A stretch of 64,000 nucleotides of DNA from GCA-003244245 sp963822695. Its GTDB lineage: Bacteria > Actinomycetota > Actinomycetes > Mycobacteriales > Pseudonocardiaceae. Both the position numbers and the translations under genes were made by a program. The notes beneath the pieces are model-generated. The model worked only from the letters and a program-made list of their open reading frames with translations. It had not been told where the DNA came from and did not search any database. Location of the stretch: NCBI GenBank assembly GCA_963822695.1, contig CAWGJH010000007.1, positions 1 to 64,000 on the forward strand, read 5' to 3'. Positions 51,111-58,434 of the stretch are shown piece by piece. Numbering within the stretch: position 1 is the stretch's first letter; each line of letters begins with the position of its first letter.

Positions 51111-51374
51111 ATGGAGACTGGACGCACTGTGGAGGTTGTTGGGCCACCGTGGCTGATGATCATCATCATCGCGGGGGTTTCGCTGCTTGGGGTTGTGGTC
51201 ACGGCCGTGATTGGTCCGATCGTCGTTGAGCGGTTTAAATCAGGCCGGACCACCCCCGAATCGCCGGAGTTCTCAATGATCACACAGTGGGTCAGCGACG
51301 CTGTGATGTTAGTCCAGTCCGCGATGGTGGCCTCGGTGATCACGTCCCTGCTGGTCGGCGGTCGCTGGCACTGA
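51111..51374 (+). CDS. small membrane protein (87 aa), probably truncated
   Basis: ATG 51111 with GGAGG at 51103. A hydrophobic segment lies at residues 13-36 (WLMIIIIAGVSLLGVVVTAV) and a second, weaker one near residues 67-80. After the stop a coiled-coil-like continuation can be read in another frame with an internal stop (ANRLLEHANADQARAD, FQSEAQNIGQLAQSAHDLGV), which suggests a longer ancestral protein. Function is unknown; short TM plus coiled-coil proteins of this type occur in phages and integrative elements. Confidence 0.5.
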   Translation: METGRTVEVVGPPWLMIIIIAGVSLLGVVVTAVIGPIVVERFKSGRTTPESPEFSMITQWVSDAVMLVQSAMVASVITSLLVGGRWH

Positions 51375-51538
51375 TCGCCAACCGGCTTTTGGAGCACGCG
51401 AACGCCGACCAGGCGCGCGCCGACTAGTTCCAGTCTGAGGCGCAGAACATCGGGCAGCTCGCGCAGAGCGCCCACGATCTCGGGGTCCAGGCCAACGCCG
51501 AACTCACCGCCACGGCTTGGCAACGGCCCTCATCCCCA

Positions 51539-51568
51539 CATACCACGGTACGTGCGTACCGTGGTATG
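51539..51568. promoter_or_regulatory. perfect 14-bp inverted-repeat operator of the toxin-antitoxin genes
   Basis: CATACCACGGTACG (51539-51552), a TG spacer and CGTACCGTGGTATG (51555-51568) form a perfect palindrome ending 8 nt before the antitoxin GTG start. This is the expected binding site for a ribbon-helix-helix antitoxin dimer pair and probably covers the promoter. Confidence 0.8.
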
Positions 51569-51576
51569 TTAGGTTG

Positions 51577-51822
51577 GTGAAGGTCGACAAGATGAGCATC
51601 TCACTCGAGGCTGACCTCGGTGATGCCGTGCGCGATGCCGCGCGCCGCGCCGGCAAGGGGCTGTCGTCGTGGCTGGCCGAGGCAGCGGCCACCAAACTCC
51701 GCGCCGAGGCTCTCGAACAGTATCTGGACGAGTGGGAACGCGAGCACGGAGCCTTCACTGCCGCGGAGCTGGAGCAGGCCGAGCGGGAACTCGGACTGCG
51801 CGCGACAGATTCGGCGGCGTGA
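51577..51822 (+). CDS. VapB-like antitoxin (ribbon-helix-helix)
   Basis: An 81-residue protein. The N-terminal MSISLEADLGDAVRDAARRA and GKGLSSWLAEAAATKLRAEA form a ribbon-helix-helix of the CopG/MetJ type; the acidic C-terminus (YLDEWEREHGAFTAAELEQA) would wrap the toxin. GTG 51577 or ATG 51592 can start it. It overlaps the toxin start by 4 nt (GTGA). Confidence 0.82.
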   Translation: MKVDKMSISLEADLGDAVRDAARRAGKGLSSWLAEAAATKLRAEALEQYLDEWEREHGAFTAAELEQAERELGLRATDSAA

Positions 51823-52202
51823 GCGCACTCGTTCTCGACGCAGGCGCGTTCGTGACGGTGGAGCGCGATGATCGGGCGGTGGTCGCTCGGTTACGGGTGG
51901 CGCAGCGGCACGGTATGGAGCTTCGCAGCAACGCGATCGTCGTAGCCCAGGTGTGGCGTGACCCCCAGGGGCGCCAGGCCCGGCTGGCGCGACTGCTTCG
52001 AGGCGTCGATGTCCGCCCGGTTGACGACGAGGCGGGGAGGGCGGCCGGGGTACTGATCGGCCAGGCGGGTACCCAGGATCCGATCGACGCCACGCTGGTG
52101 CTGGTTGCGTTCCCCGGCGATCGCATCCTCACCAGCGATCCCCAGGACATTCAGCGCCTGGTCAGCGCGGCAGGCAGGTCCGTGCCGGTGATTCGCTGCT
52201 GA
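51819..52202 (+). CDS. VapC-like PIN-domain toxin
   Basis: A 127-residue PIN-domain protein starting at GTG 51819 (SALVLDAGAFVTVERDDRAV). Acidic residues expected in the active site are Asp7 (LVLDAG), Glu/Asp in VERDD, Asp in GTQDPIDATLV and Asp in ILTSDPQDIQRLV. PIN toxins are Mg-dependent RNases, often cutting tRNA or rRNA. One unusual point is the helix NAIVVAQVWRDPQGRQ, where most VapCs have an Glu; Gln is seen here, so activity may be altered. Confidence 0.8.
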   Translation: MSALVLDAGAFVTVERDDRAVVARLRVAQRHGMELRSNAIVVAQVWRDPQGRQARLARLLRGVDVRPVDDEAGRAAGVLIGQAGTQDPIDATLVLVAFPGDRILTSDPQDIQRLVSAAGRSVPVIRC

Positions 52203-52378
52203 CCTCACCGGGAGCTCGTCATCGATGACGGGTGGCCGACGCGGACTTGCTCCAGCCGCCAATCGAACCGATCGGCCGTGACCAACGAACTACTGTACGC
52301 TCGTCGGCGACTCGCGAGCGGCCTGGTGGGCGGGGCTGAAGGATCTGACCTCTCCCTGCCCACCGGGCCTCCATGCGC

Positions 52379-52531
52379 CTACCTGCGCTGGCCGAACCTG
52401 CGAGCCACCGAGAACCCGATCAACCCCCCGATGACGACTAGAATGATGATCAGGACGAGGATGGTCTTCCCGATGCCCGCGAGGAAACCCCGGGCCTCGA
52501 GCTCGGCGGCGAGGAGGCCAGCTTGAGCCAT
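52379..52531 (-). CDS. small single-pass membrane protein (50 aa)
   Basis: A minus-strand frame from ATG 52531 encodes MAQAGLLAAELEARGFLAGI, then a clean TM helix (KTILVLIIILVVIGGLIGFS) and a basic tail (ARRFGQRR). The order short amphipathic N-terminus, TM, positive C-terminus is typical of real actinobacterial small membrane proteins. An ATG at 52543 adds four residues. No partner is known. The remaining 52203-52378 and 52532-52707 show nothing else. Confidence 0.55.
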   Translation of the reverse strand: MAQAGLLAAELEARGFLAGIGKTILVLIIILVVIGGLIGFSVARRFGQRR

Positions 52532-52707
52532 AATGAGGTGCATAGTGTCCGATCGTAGGGCCTCGCACGCCGCCGCGCTGTCCTAGGGCTGTCGGTGTCG
52601 GGCCATACCGGCACACCATCGTCACCCCACTGCGGGCCGCGACCGAACGCTGACCCGCGGTCGGTCGCCTGGGCGTGGTGGCACGTCGGCTAGGCTGCGC
52701 CGCCGCT

Positions 52708-54141
52708 ATGTCTTTCGCCAGCCCGATGTTCCTGTGGTACTTCCTGCCGGCCGTTCTCACAGCTGTGTTGGTTGCGCCCCGTAGCTGGCGCAATGGCATC
52801 GTGGCGGTCGCCAGCCTGGTCTTTTACGCGGTGGGCGCGGGCCCGACGACGCTGTTGCTGCTGGCTTGCATGGTCGTCAACTACGTGATGGGTCCGGCGG
52901 TGGAACCCGATGGCGGGGCGCTCGAACCGACGTGGCGCCGCCGCATGCTGATCGGCGTCATCGTCTTCGACCTCGCGGTGCTCATCGTCTGGAAGTACGC
53001 TGGTTTCGCCAGCGTGCAGGCCGCCGGGCTGGCGTCGCTCACCGGGCTTGATCTGCCCACCGTCTCGCTCACCTTGCCGATCGGGATCTCCTTCTACACG
53101 TTCCACCACATCTCTTACATGGTGGACATCTATCGCGGTGAATGCCGGGCGCTGCGCAAGAAGGTCCCGTTTGTCGCTTATATCGCGATGTTCCCCCAGT
53201 TGGTCGCGGGGCCGATCGTGCGTTACCGGGAGATTGCAGATCAGCTCACGCAGCTACGCAGCCACCGATTGGACGACATCGCCGCCGGATTCCCACGTTT
53301 CGCCCTCGGGTTGACCAAGAAGGTGGTGATCGCGGACGCACTGGCGCCCATGGTGGACGCCTGCTTCGCCACCCCGGCCGACCAGATGACCACCGCGAAC
53401 GCCTGGCTCGGGGCAATCGGATACACGTTACAGCTGTACTTCGACTTTTCCGGGTATTCAGACATGGCCATCGGGCTGGGGCGAATGCTCGGGTTCACGT
53501 TGCCGGAGAACTTCGCCCGCCCTTACTCGTCAGCGAGCATCACCGAGTTCTGGCGGCGCTGGCACATGTCGCTGTCCCGATGGTTCCGCGACTATGTGTA
53601 TATCCCGCTCGGCGGTAACCGGCACGGCACCGCGACCACCTACCGCAACCTGTGGATCGTGTTCGCGCTGGTCGGCCTGTGGCACGGCGCGAACTGGACC
53701 TTCCTGATCTGGGGGCTCTACCACGGCACGGTGCTGGTGATCGAGCGCCGCCTCGGGTGGGCGATCGCGGCAGCCGAGCCGGGGCGTCGGTGGGCGCGCC
53801 GGACGCTGACCCTGCTTATCGTGATGCTCGGCTGGGTGCTGTTCCGATCACCGAATCTGAGCACCGCGCTGGTCTTCCTGCAGCACATGGTGATCCCTGA
53901 TCTCGCCGGGTTGACCGACGTGGTGAACACCTCGCTGACCCACCAGCGGCTGGTGATCCTGCTGCTGGCCGCCCTGGTCTTCCTGCTACCGGCCCAGCCA
54001 ATCACCGGCCGCTACCTCGAATCGGTGCGGTCACGGCCCGCCACCGCACTCCGGGTCGGCGTGACGACCGCTGGCCTGCTCTACTCCGCACTCCTGGTCG
54101 CCACCGGCACCTTCAGCCCGTTCCTCTACTATCGCTTTTGA
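52708..54141 (+). CDS. MBOAT-family O-acetyltransferase (AlgI/DltB-like)
   Basis: A 477-residue polytopic membrane protein. It starts MSFASPMFLWYFLPAVLTAV, contains PIGISFYTFHHISYMVDIYR, the AlgI signature FPQLVAGPIVRYREI, WRRWHMSLSRWFRDYVYIPL and the catalytic His region GLWHGANWTFLIWGLYHG. MBOAT proteins bring acetyl groups across the membrane for O-acetylation of polysaccharides, usually with an SGNH/AlgX-like partner, which is absent nearby. A GTG at 52675 would add 11 residues before the natural start. Confidence 0.93.
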   Translation: MSFASPMFLWYFLPAVLTAVLVAPRSWRNGIVAVASLVFYAVGAGPTTLLLLACMVVNYVMGPAVEPDGGALEPTWRRRMLIGVIVFDLAVLIVWKYAGFASVQAAGLASLTGLDLPTVSLTLPIGISFYTFHHISYMVDIYRGECRALRKKVPFVAYIAMFPQLVAGPIVRYREIADQLTQLRSHRLDDIAAGFPRFALGLTKKVVIADALAPMVDACFATPADQMTTANAWLGAIGYTLQLYFDFSGYSDMAIGLGRMLGFTLPENFARPYSSASITEFWRRWHMSLSRWFRDYVYIPLGGNRHGTATTYRNLWIVFALVGLWHGANWTFLIWGLYHGTVLVIERRLGWAIAAAEPGRRWARRTLTLLIVMLGWVLFRSPNLSTALVFLQHMVIPDLAGLTDVVNTSLTHQRLVILLLAALVFLLPAQPITGRYLESVRSRPATALRVGVTTAGLLYSALLVATGTFSPFLYYRF

Positions 54142-54464
54142 TTGACGGTCGCGCCCGACCTCGGCATGGACCGGGCGCACCGTCGTTGACCTGCGTCGAT
54201 AGTGCTCGATGGTTGTCGTCGTTCGTCACTCCTCGCCGACGTCTCACGGCATGGAGACGGCATGATCTTGGTGCGGGAAGACGAGGGAGAGCCCCAGTCC
54301 TGAGGGTGAGACCTACGTCTGGCGGCCTGATCTTTTCGCGCTTCGGCCGTGTTGGCTCGTGCGTTGGCGTGTTGGGGGTCGTGATGCGTTTCCGCCGCTT
54401 GATGACCACGGATGATCTTGCACGCTGGGAGCCGTGGGGCATCCCGTCAACCTGGCGTAGCCCG

Positions 54465-54543
54465 ACCACGTGGGGACCCGGGGGCAGCCCTCGACGCGAC
54501 CGGCAGTGTCCTTGTGTGCTCTGCCCTCGGGTCCCCACGTGGT
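54465..54543. repeat. 23-bp inverted repeat with extended imperfect arms
   Basis: ACCACGTGGGGACCCGGGGG plus CAG (54465-54487) pairs with 54521-54543 with one mismatch over a 33-nt loop. Pairing resumes imperfectly outwards (GTGGGGCATCCCG near 54434 with GGGATGCCCCAC near 54563), so the whole hairpin spans about 54434-54576. Confidence 0.7.
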
Positions 54544-54585
54544 AGCCCTGGGGGAGGTCGGCGGGATGCCCCACCCTGTCCACAC

Positions 54586-54617
54586 CCGGCCACCAGCCCA
54601 GCCGCGCTGGTGGCCGG
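54586..54617. repeat. 11-bp perfect hairpin
   Basis: CCGGCCACCAG (54586-54596) pairs perfectly with CTGGTGGCCGG (54607-54617) across a 10-nt loop. It lies just beyond the larger inverted repeat and may be part of the same element or a terminator. Confidence 0.6.
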
Positions 54618-55698
54618 TCATCCCGGAGATCTGCCCGCCCGGCGAGGGCACGCTTTGTTTGGGCCGTGCTGCGTTTGGAGATGTAGCGCCGCTGGGAGGA
54701 CGCCGACCAGGGCTTTGGTGGTCGAGATGGCCGGTGAGCCGCGGAAATGTTGGTTGATATTGGTTGTCGTTGGCTGGTGTTGGGTGACGTGGTTTGTACC
54801 CGATTTGTGCCGGGATCGCCCCGAACCTGACACGATCTCGACCCCTACGGCTCGTCGCGCTGCTTCCGCTGATGATGACCATCTGGGAGCCCCAGCTTGG
54901 AAGTTCAGTACTCCACCTATGGGCTGACCTGCGAGCTTTGCGACCAGCCGCTAGACGGCTTCGCCGCCGCCGTTCCCCGCCGTTCCCCGGCTCTACCTCT
55001 CCTATCTGGCACGGCTCTGGCACGGGGGTAGCGTGTGCCGCAGGGACTGATCGGCTACCTGCCGTACCCGGCTCCATCGCTGACGTCGGTGACCTCTTCG
55101 GTGTGAACGCTGATCGGCCGTGCGTCCGCGTACCTGGGAGTGTCGTTGCGTGCCGTTGAGCTGCGGCAACCTGCCGGTGTGTATCGGCGCGTGCGTCCTA
55201 GTTGCGTCACTTCCGCTGACGATTCGCTGACGACGATCATGTTAAGCGCCGAGGCTGGGAGGACGAGACTAGTGGCATTTGGCGTGGGCATCCGCTGGTG
55301 TCCCTGATTGGTCGGCCTCTGGGCAGATTCGCATCTCACGGCCCTGCGAGTGCCCGATCCTCAGTGCTCTCGCAGGGCTCTTGCCGGTTAGCCACCGGGC
55401 TGTGCTGAGTGGTTGCCCGCTCCCGCGGGTCAGCCGGAGCTCAGCCCTCCGGTCAGACCCACGAGCGCGGAGCAGCCTCAATGGGCACGTTGCCCTGATG
55501 ATGAGCGTTGGCACCTTATGCCGCCCGGCGACACCGCCCTCGTTGCCGCCAGAGGCCACGCCCAGCCGATGTGCGGGCACCACATACCCACCGGGGATCT
55601 CCCACCACCATCAACCGTGTCCTCTCGGTTCGTTGTCCATGGCCTGCATCATCACGACTTCGTGACGGCGTGGATCGACCGAACCACCCGGGGCATGC

Positions 55699-55929
55699 TC
55701 ACTGGCTGGACGGATCGACAGGGGACTGGTAGTGGGGCACGCCCATCAGCGTCAACGCGTCCATCCACGTGTCGTACATGGGATGATCACCGCCGGTTGG
55801 ATTATGGATCTGGCCCATCGGGGCAGGGTTGTTCATCGTGCTGGCACCCATCATGGACAGGACAGTGCGGGCTGGCAGCAGCTCCACAGTGTGATCCTCC
55901 ACCTGGGCAAAGCTCATCGCCTCAGACAT
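55699..55929 (-). CDS. short peptide gene (76 aa), possible RiPP-like precursor
   Basis: ATG 55929 follows GGGGGAG. The product begins MSEAMSFAQVEDHTVELLPA and continues RTVLSMMGASTMNNPAPMGQ; the C-terminal half is rich in Gly, Pro, His, Asp and Met (HNPTGGDHPMYDTW, MGVPHYQSPVDPSSQ), with nine Met overall. The helical VEDHTVELLPARTVLSMM followed by a low-complexity tail is organised like a leader and core. I recall ELLPARTVLS-type leaders in other short actinobacterial proteins but cannot verify it here. No modifying enzyme is adjacent. Confidence 0.5.
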   Translation of the reverse strand: MSEAMSFAQVEDHTVELLPARTVLSMMGASTMNNPAPMGQIHNPTGGDHPMYDTWMDALTLMGVPHYQSPVDPSSQ

Positions 55930-56666
55930 CGGCTCCCCCTAGAAGAAACGGTCCAGGTACGGATAGCGCCACCGACAGGCAGTGCCGGATCGGCGTAGTA
56001 CCTACGGTGCCTACCGGACACGCTACGTGGCAACCAGTAGTTGTACGTAACTCTTGACCCGCACCAGGCCAGTTACTACGGAGTTTTTCGGCTCCAGGTA
56101 CCTAGGCGGCTGTGATGAGTCGGATCGACGAGCAGACCGTTCAGGCCACCGAGCGCCCGCGCTTGGCTCCGCATGAACCCTGATGTCTAGCTCGGTGCAG
56201 CGAACGAACCTGCGCGCTAGCGATTCCCAGAAGCGGCCACCGGGCAGTGCTGGTCATGGCGGGACAGTCCGTTTGACTAGCGCAGACGCTTCTGGTCGGT
56301 GCGGGCTGGTGCTGGATGGTGGTGGTTGTTGCGGGTGGGTAAAGGGTGGAGATGACCATGGTGACCGCGTTGCTGCTAGGGAGCACCGGCTCAGAGGCAA
56401 CTCGTCTGCGACTCGCTTGAGTTCGGCCGCCCAGGAGCGCGAGTGAGCCGGGGCGTTCCCGGCTGAGGAACTCTCGTGGCCGGCAGCCCTGCATTGGCAT
56501 GCATGACCTGGCCAGCCCGAAGTGTCCGCTTCCCGTACAGTCCAGAGGTACCAGGTGGCAACCGGGTCCTGAGGAGGCTGAAGTCCGGTCTCCCGCATCT
56601 CGCGCTGGGTGAGGGTGTCACCAGAGATCTCGGTGTCGCCGGGAATCGGGTTGAGGAGGTGAGGAG
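55930..56666. other. gene-poor region upstream of the sigma factor
   Basis: No supported gene. Its right end carries a run of GAGGAGGT repeats (56653-56676) that forms the ribosome site of the sigma factor. The sigma-factor promoter should lie here, but I cannot assign it. Confidence 0.4.
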
Positions 56667-57866
56667 GTGAGGAGGTTGAGCGTCGCCGCCGCATCCCGCG
56701 AAGGCCGCCGAGTGACCAAGGTGCCTCGGAAGATGCAGGAGGTGCCGGTCGAGGATGTGGAATTCGAGCGTAGTGAGCTTGCTCCAGCGTCCCTGGATGA
56801 CCTGTCGAATGACGATGTCTCGTTAGCCGGTGAGGGCGCCGAGGACCCTGCGGAGCGGTCGGACAACGTTGGACAGTCCGGGGATTTCGTCTGGGACGAG
56901 GAGGAGTCCGGGGCGCTGCGCCAGGCCCGCAAGGACGCCGAGCTCACCACCTCGGTCGACTCGGTGCGGGCATATCTCAAGCAGATCGGCAAGGTGGCGC
57001 TGCTCAACGCTGAGCAGGAGGTGGGGCTTGCCACGCAGATCGAGGCCGGGCTTTACGCCGGCGAGCGGGTGCGTCGGGCCGAGGACGTCACCGAAAAGCT
57101 TTCCCCGCAGCTGCGCCGGGACCTGCGCTGGATCATTCGCGACGGGCAGCGCGCGAAGGACCACCTGTTGAAGGCCAACCTGCGGTTGGTGGTGTCGCTG
57201 GCCAAGCGTTACACCGGCCGTGGCATGCCGTTCCTGGATTTGATCCAGGAGGGCAACGTGGGCTTGATCCGGGCGGTGGTGAAGTTCGACTACACCAAGG
57301 GTTACAAGTTCTCCACCTACGCCACCTGGTGGATCCGGCAGGCGATCAGCCGGGCGGTGGCTGATCAGGCCCGCACCATCCGGATCCCGGTGCACATGGT
57401 CGAGGTGATCAACACACTGGGCCGCCTGAAGCGTGAGCTGCTTCAGGACCTGGGTCGCGAGCCCACTCCAGAGGAGTTGGCCAAGGAGATGGACATCACC
57501 CCGGAAAAGGTGTTGGAGATCCAGCACTACGCCCGAGAACCCATCTCGCTGGACCAGACCATCGGCGACGAAGGCGATTCCCGGCTCGGGGACTTCATCG
57601 AGGACTCCGAGGCCGTGGTCGCGGTGGACGCGGTGTCATTCACGCTGCTCCAGGACGACCTGCGATCGGTGCTGGCCACGCTATCCGAGCGGGAAGCTGA
57701 CATTGTCCGGCTGCGCTTTGGCCTCGACGGCCAGCCGCGCACCCTGGAGCAGATCGGCCACTTCTACGGCGTGACCCGGGAGCGGATCCGGCAGATTGAG
57801 GCCAAGGCGATGGCCAAGCTGCGCCACCCCTCGCGCTCCCAGGCGCTCCGCGACTACTTTGAGTAA
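56667..57866 (+). CDS. sigA: principal-type RNA polymerase sigma factor (sigma-70, SigA/HrdB group)
   Basis: A 399-residue sigma-70. Region 1.2 is DSVRAYLKQIGKVALLNAEQ; regions 2.1-2.4 are NLRLVVSLAKRYTGRGMPFL, DLIQEGNVGLIRAVVKFDYT and YKFSTYATWWIRQAISRAVA; region 3 and the 3.2 finger DEGDSRLGDFIEDSEAVV follow; region 4.2 is TLEQIGHFYGVTRERIRQIE ending KLRHPSRSQALRDYFE. The ending is that of SigA/HrdB rather than SigB. The N-terminus is short and acidic without a long 1.1 region, so a group 2 paralogue is possible. GTG 56667, TTG 56676 and GTG 56712 are all preceded by plausible sites because GAGGAGGT is repeated three times. Confidence 0.9.
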   Translation: MRRLSVAAASREGRRVTKVPRKMQEVPVEDVEFERSELAPASLDDLSNDDVSLAGEGAEDPAERSDNVGQSGDFVWDEEESGALRQARKDAELTTSVDSVRAYLKQIGKVALLNAEQEVGLATQIEAGLYAGERVRRAEDVTEKLSPQLRRDLRWIIRDGQRAKDHLLKANLRLVVSLAKRYTGRGMPFLDLIQEGNVGLIRAVVKFDYTKGYKFSTYATWWIRQAISRAVADQARTIRIPVHMVEVINTLGRLKRELLQDLGREPTPEELAKEMDITPEKVLEIQHYAREPISLDQTIGDEGDSRLGDFIEDSEAVVAVDAVSFTLLQDDLRSVLATLSEREADIVRLRFGLDGQPRTLEQIGHFYGVTRERIRQIEAKAMAKLRHPSRSQALRDYFE

Positions 57867-58125
57867 CAGCGCGAGGTCGGCCGAGGACTAGCCGCGGGCA
57901 TCTACCGGCTCGTCGCCGATCTCCCATCCTGTGTGCAGCCTGCAGCGCGGGCGACTGGAATCCAACTGGCATGGCCAGCTTGGAAGGCTGCGCCCACTGC
58001 GCCGTCATGGGCTTCGGTCGGTGGTCGGGCTGGGTCAGGGGGTACCGCTGTTGACCGTGGTTGACCGGTGTTAATGGCTGGTTAATGGCACACGCGGGGT
58101 GTTGGCTTGCCGCAGGACGGAGGGT

Positions 58126-58277
58126 GGGGAGCGGGTATCCCGTCGCGTCGGCGGGCTTGTCCTGAAGCGGGTCAGGCGCGGGGGTCGAGGTGGAGCACCG
58201 CCTGCGATGAACGACCTCGACCCCCGCGCCTGACCCGCTACACCTTCGGCGCCGACGGGACGGGATACCCGCTCCCC
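58126..58277. repeat. nested long inverted repeat (152 nt)
   Basis: Outer arms 58126-58153 and 58250-58277 match in 27 of 28 pairs; inner arms 58166-58191 and 58214-58239 match in all 26. The loop is 22 nt, and the two stems are separated by internal loops of 12 and 10 nt. Such length and fidelity are unusual outside mobile elements or structured RNAs. It lies 158 nt upstream of the NLR-like gene and 260 nt after sigA. The rest of 57867-58434 has no gene. Confidence 0.85.
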
Positions 58278-58434
58278 TGGTGACCCACCACTGTCGCGCC
58301 CAGCCCGGGGGCCATCCCGGAGCGAGGACCGCCGGAGGCACGGGATTGTTGACCCAAGATTCGGTTGTCCTCTTGGGTGTGGACGTTAATCCCCATACGG
58401 CGATCATCGTGGTGGTTGCTGGGATGCTTGGGGT

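Larger units (their letters stand above)
54142..55698. other. 1.5-kb gene-poor region with inverted repeats
   Basis: No reading frame here has recognisable family character or good coding signals. A possible fragment near 54880-54960 reads LEVQYSTYGLTCELCDQPLD in one frame, but without a start. The region holds a 23-bp inverted repeat and an 11-bp hairpin (listed separately). It could be remnant DNA of a mobile element or carry a structured RNA. Confidence 0.5.
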
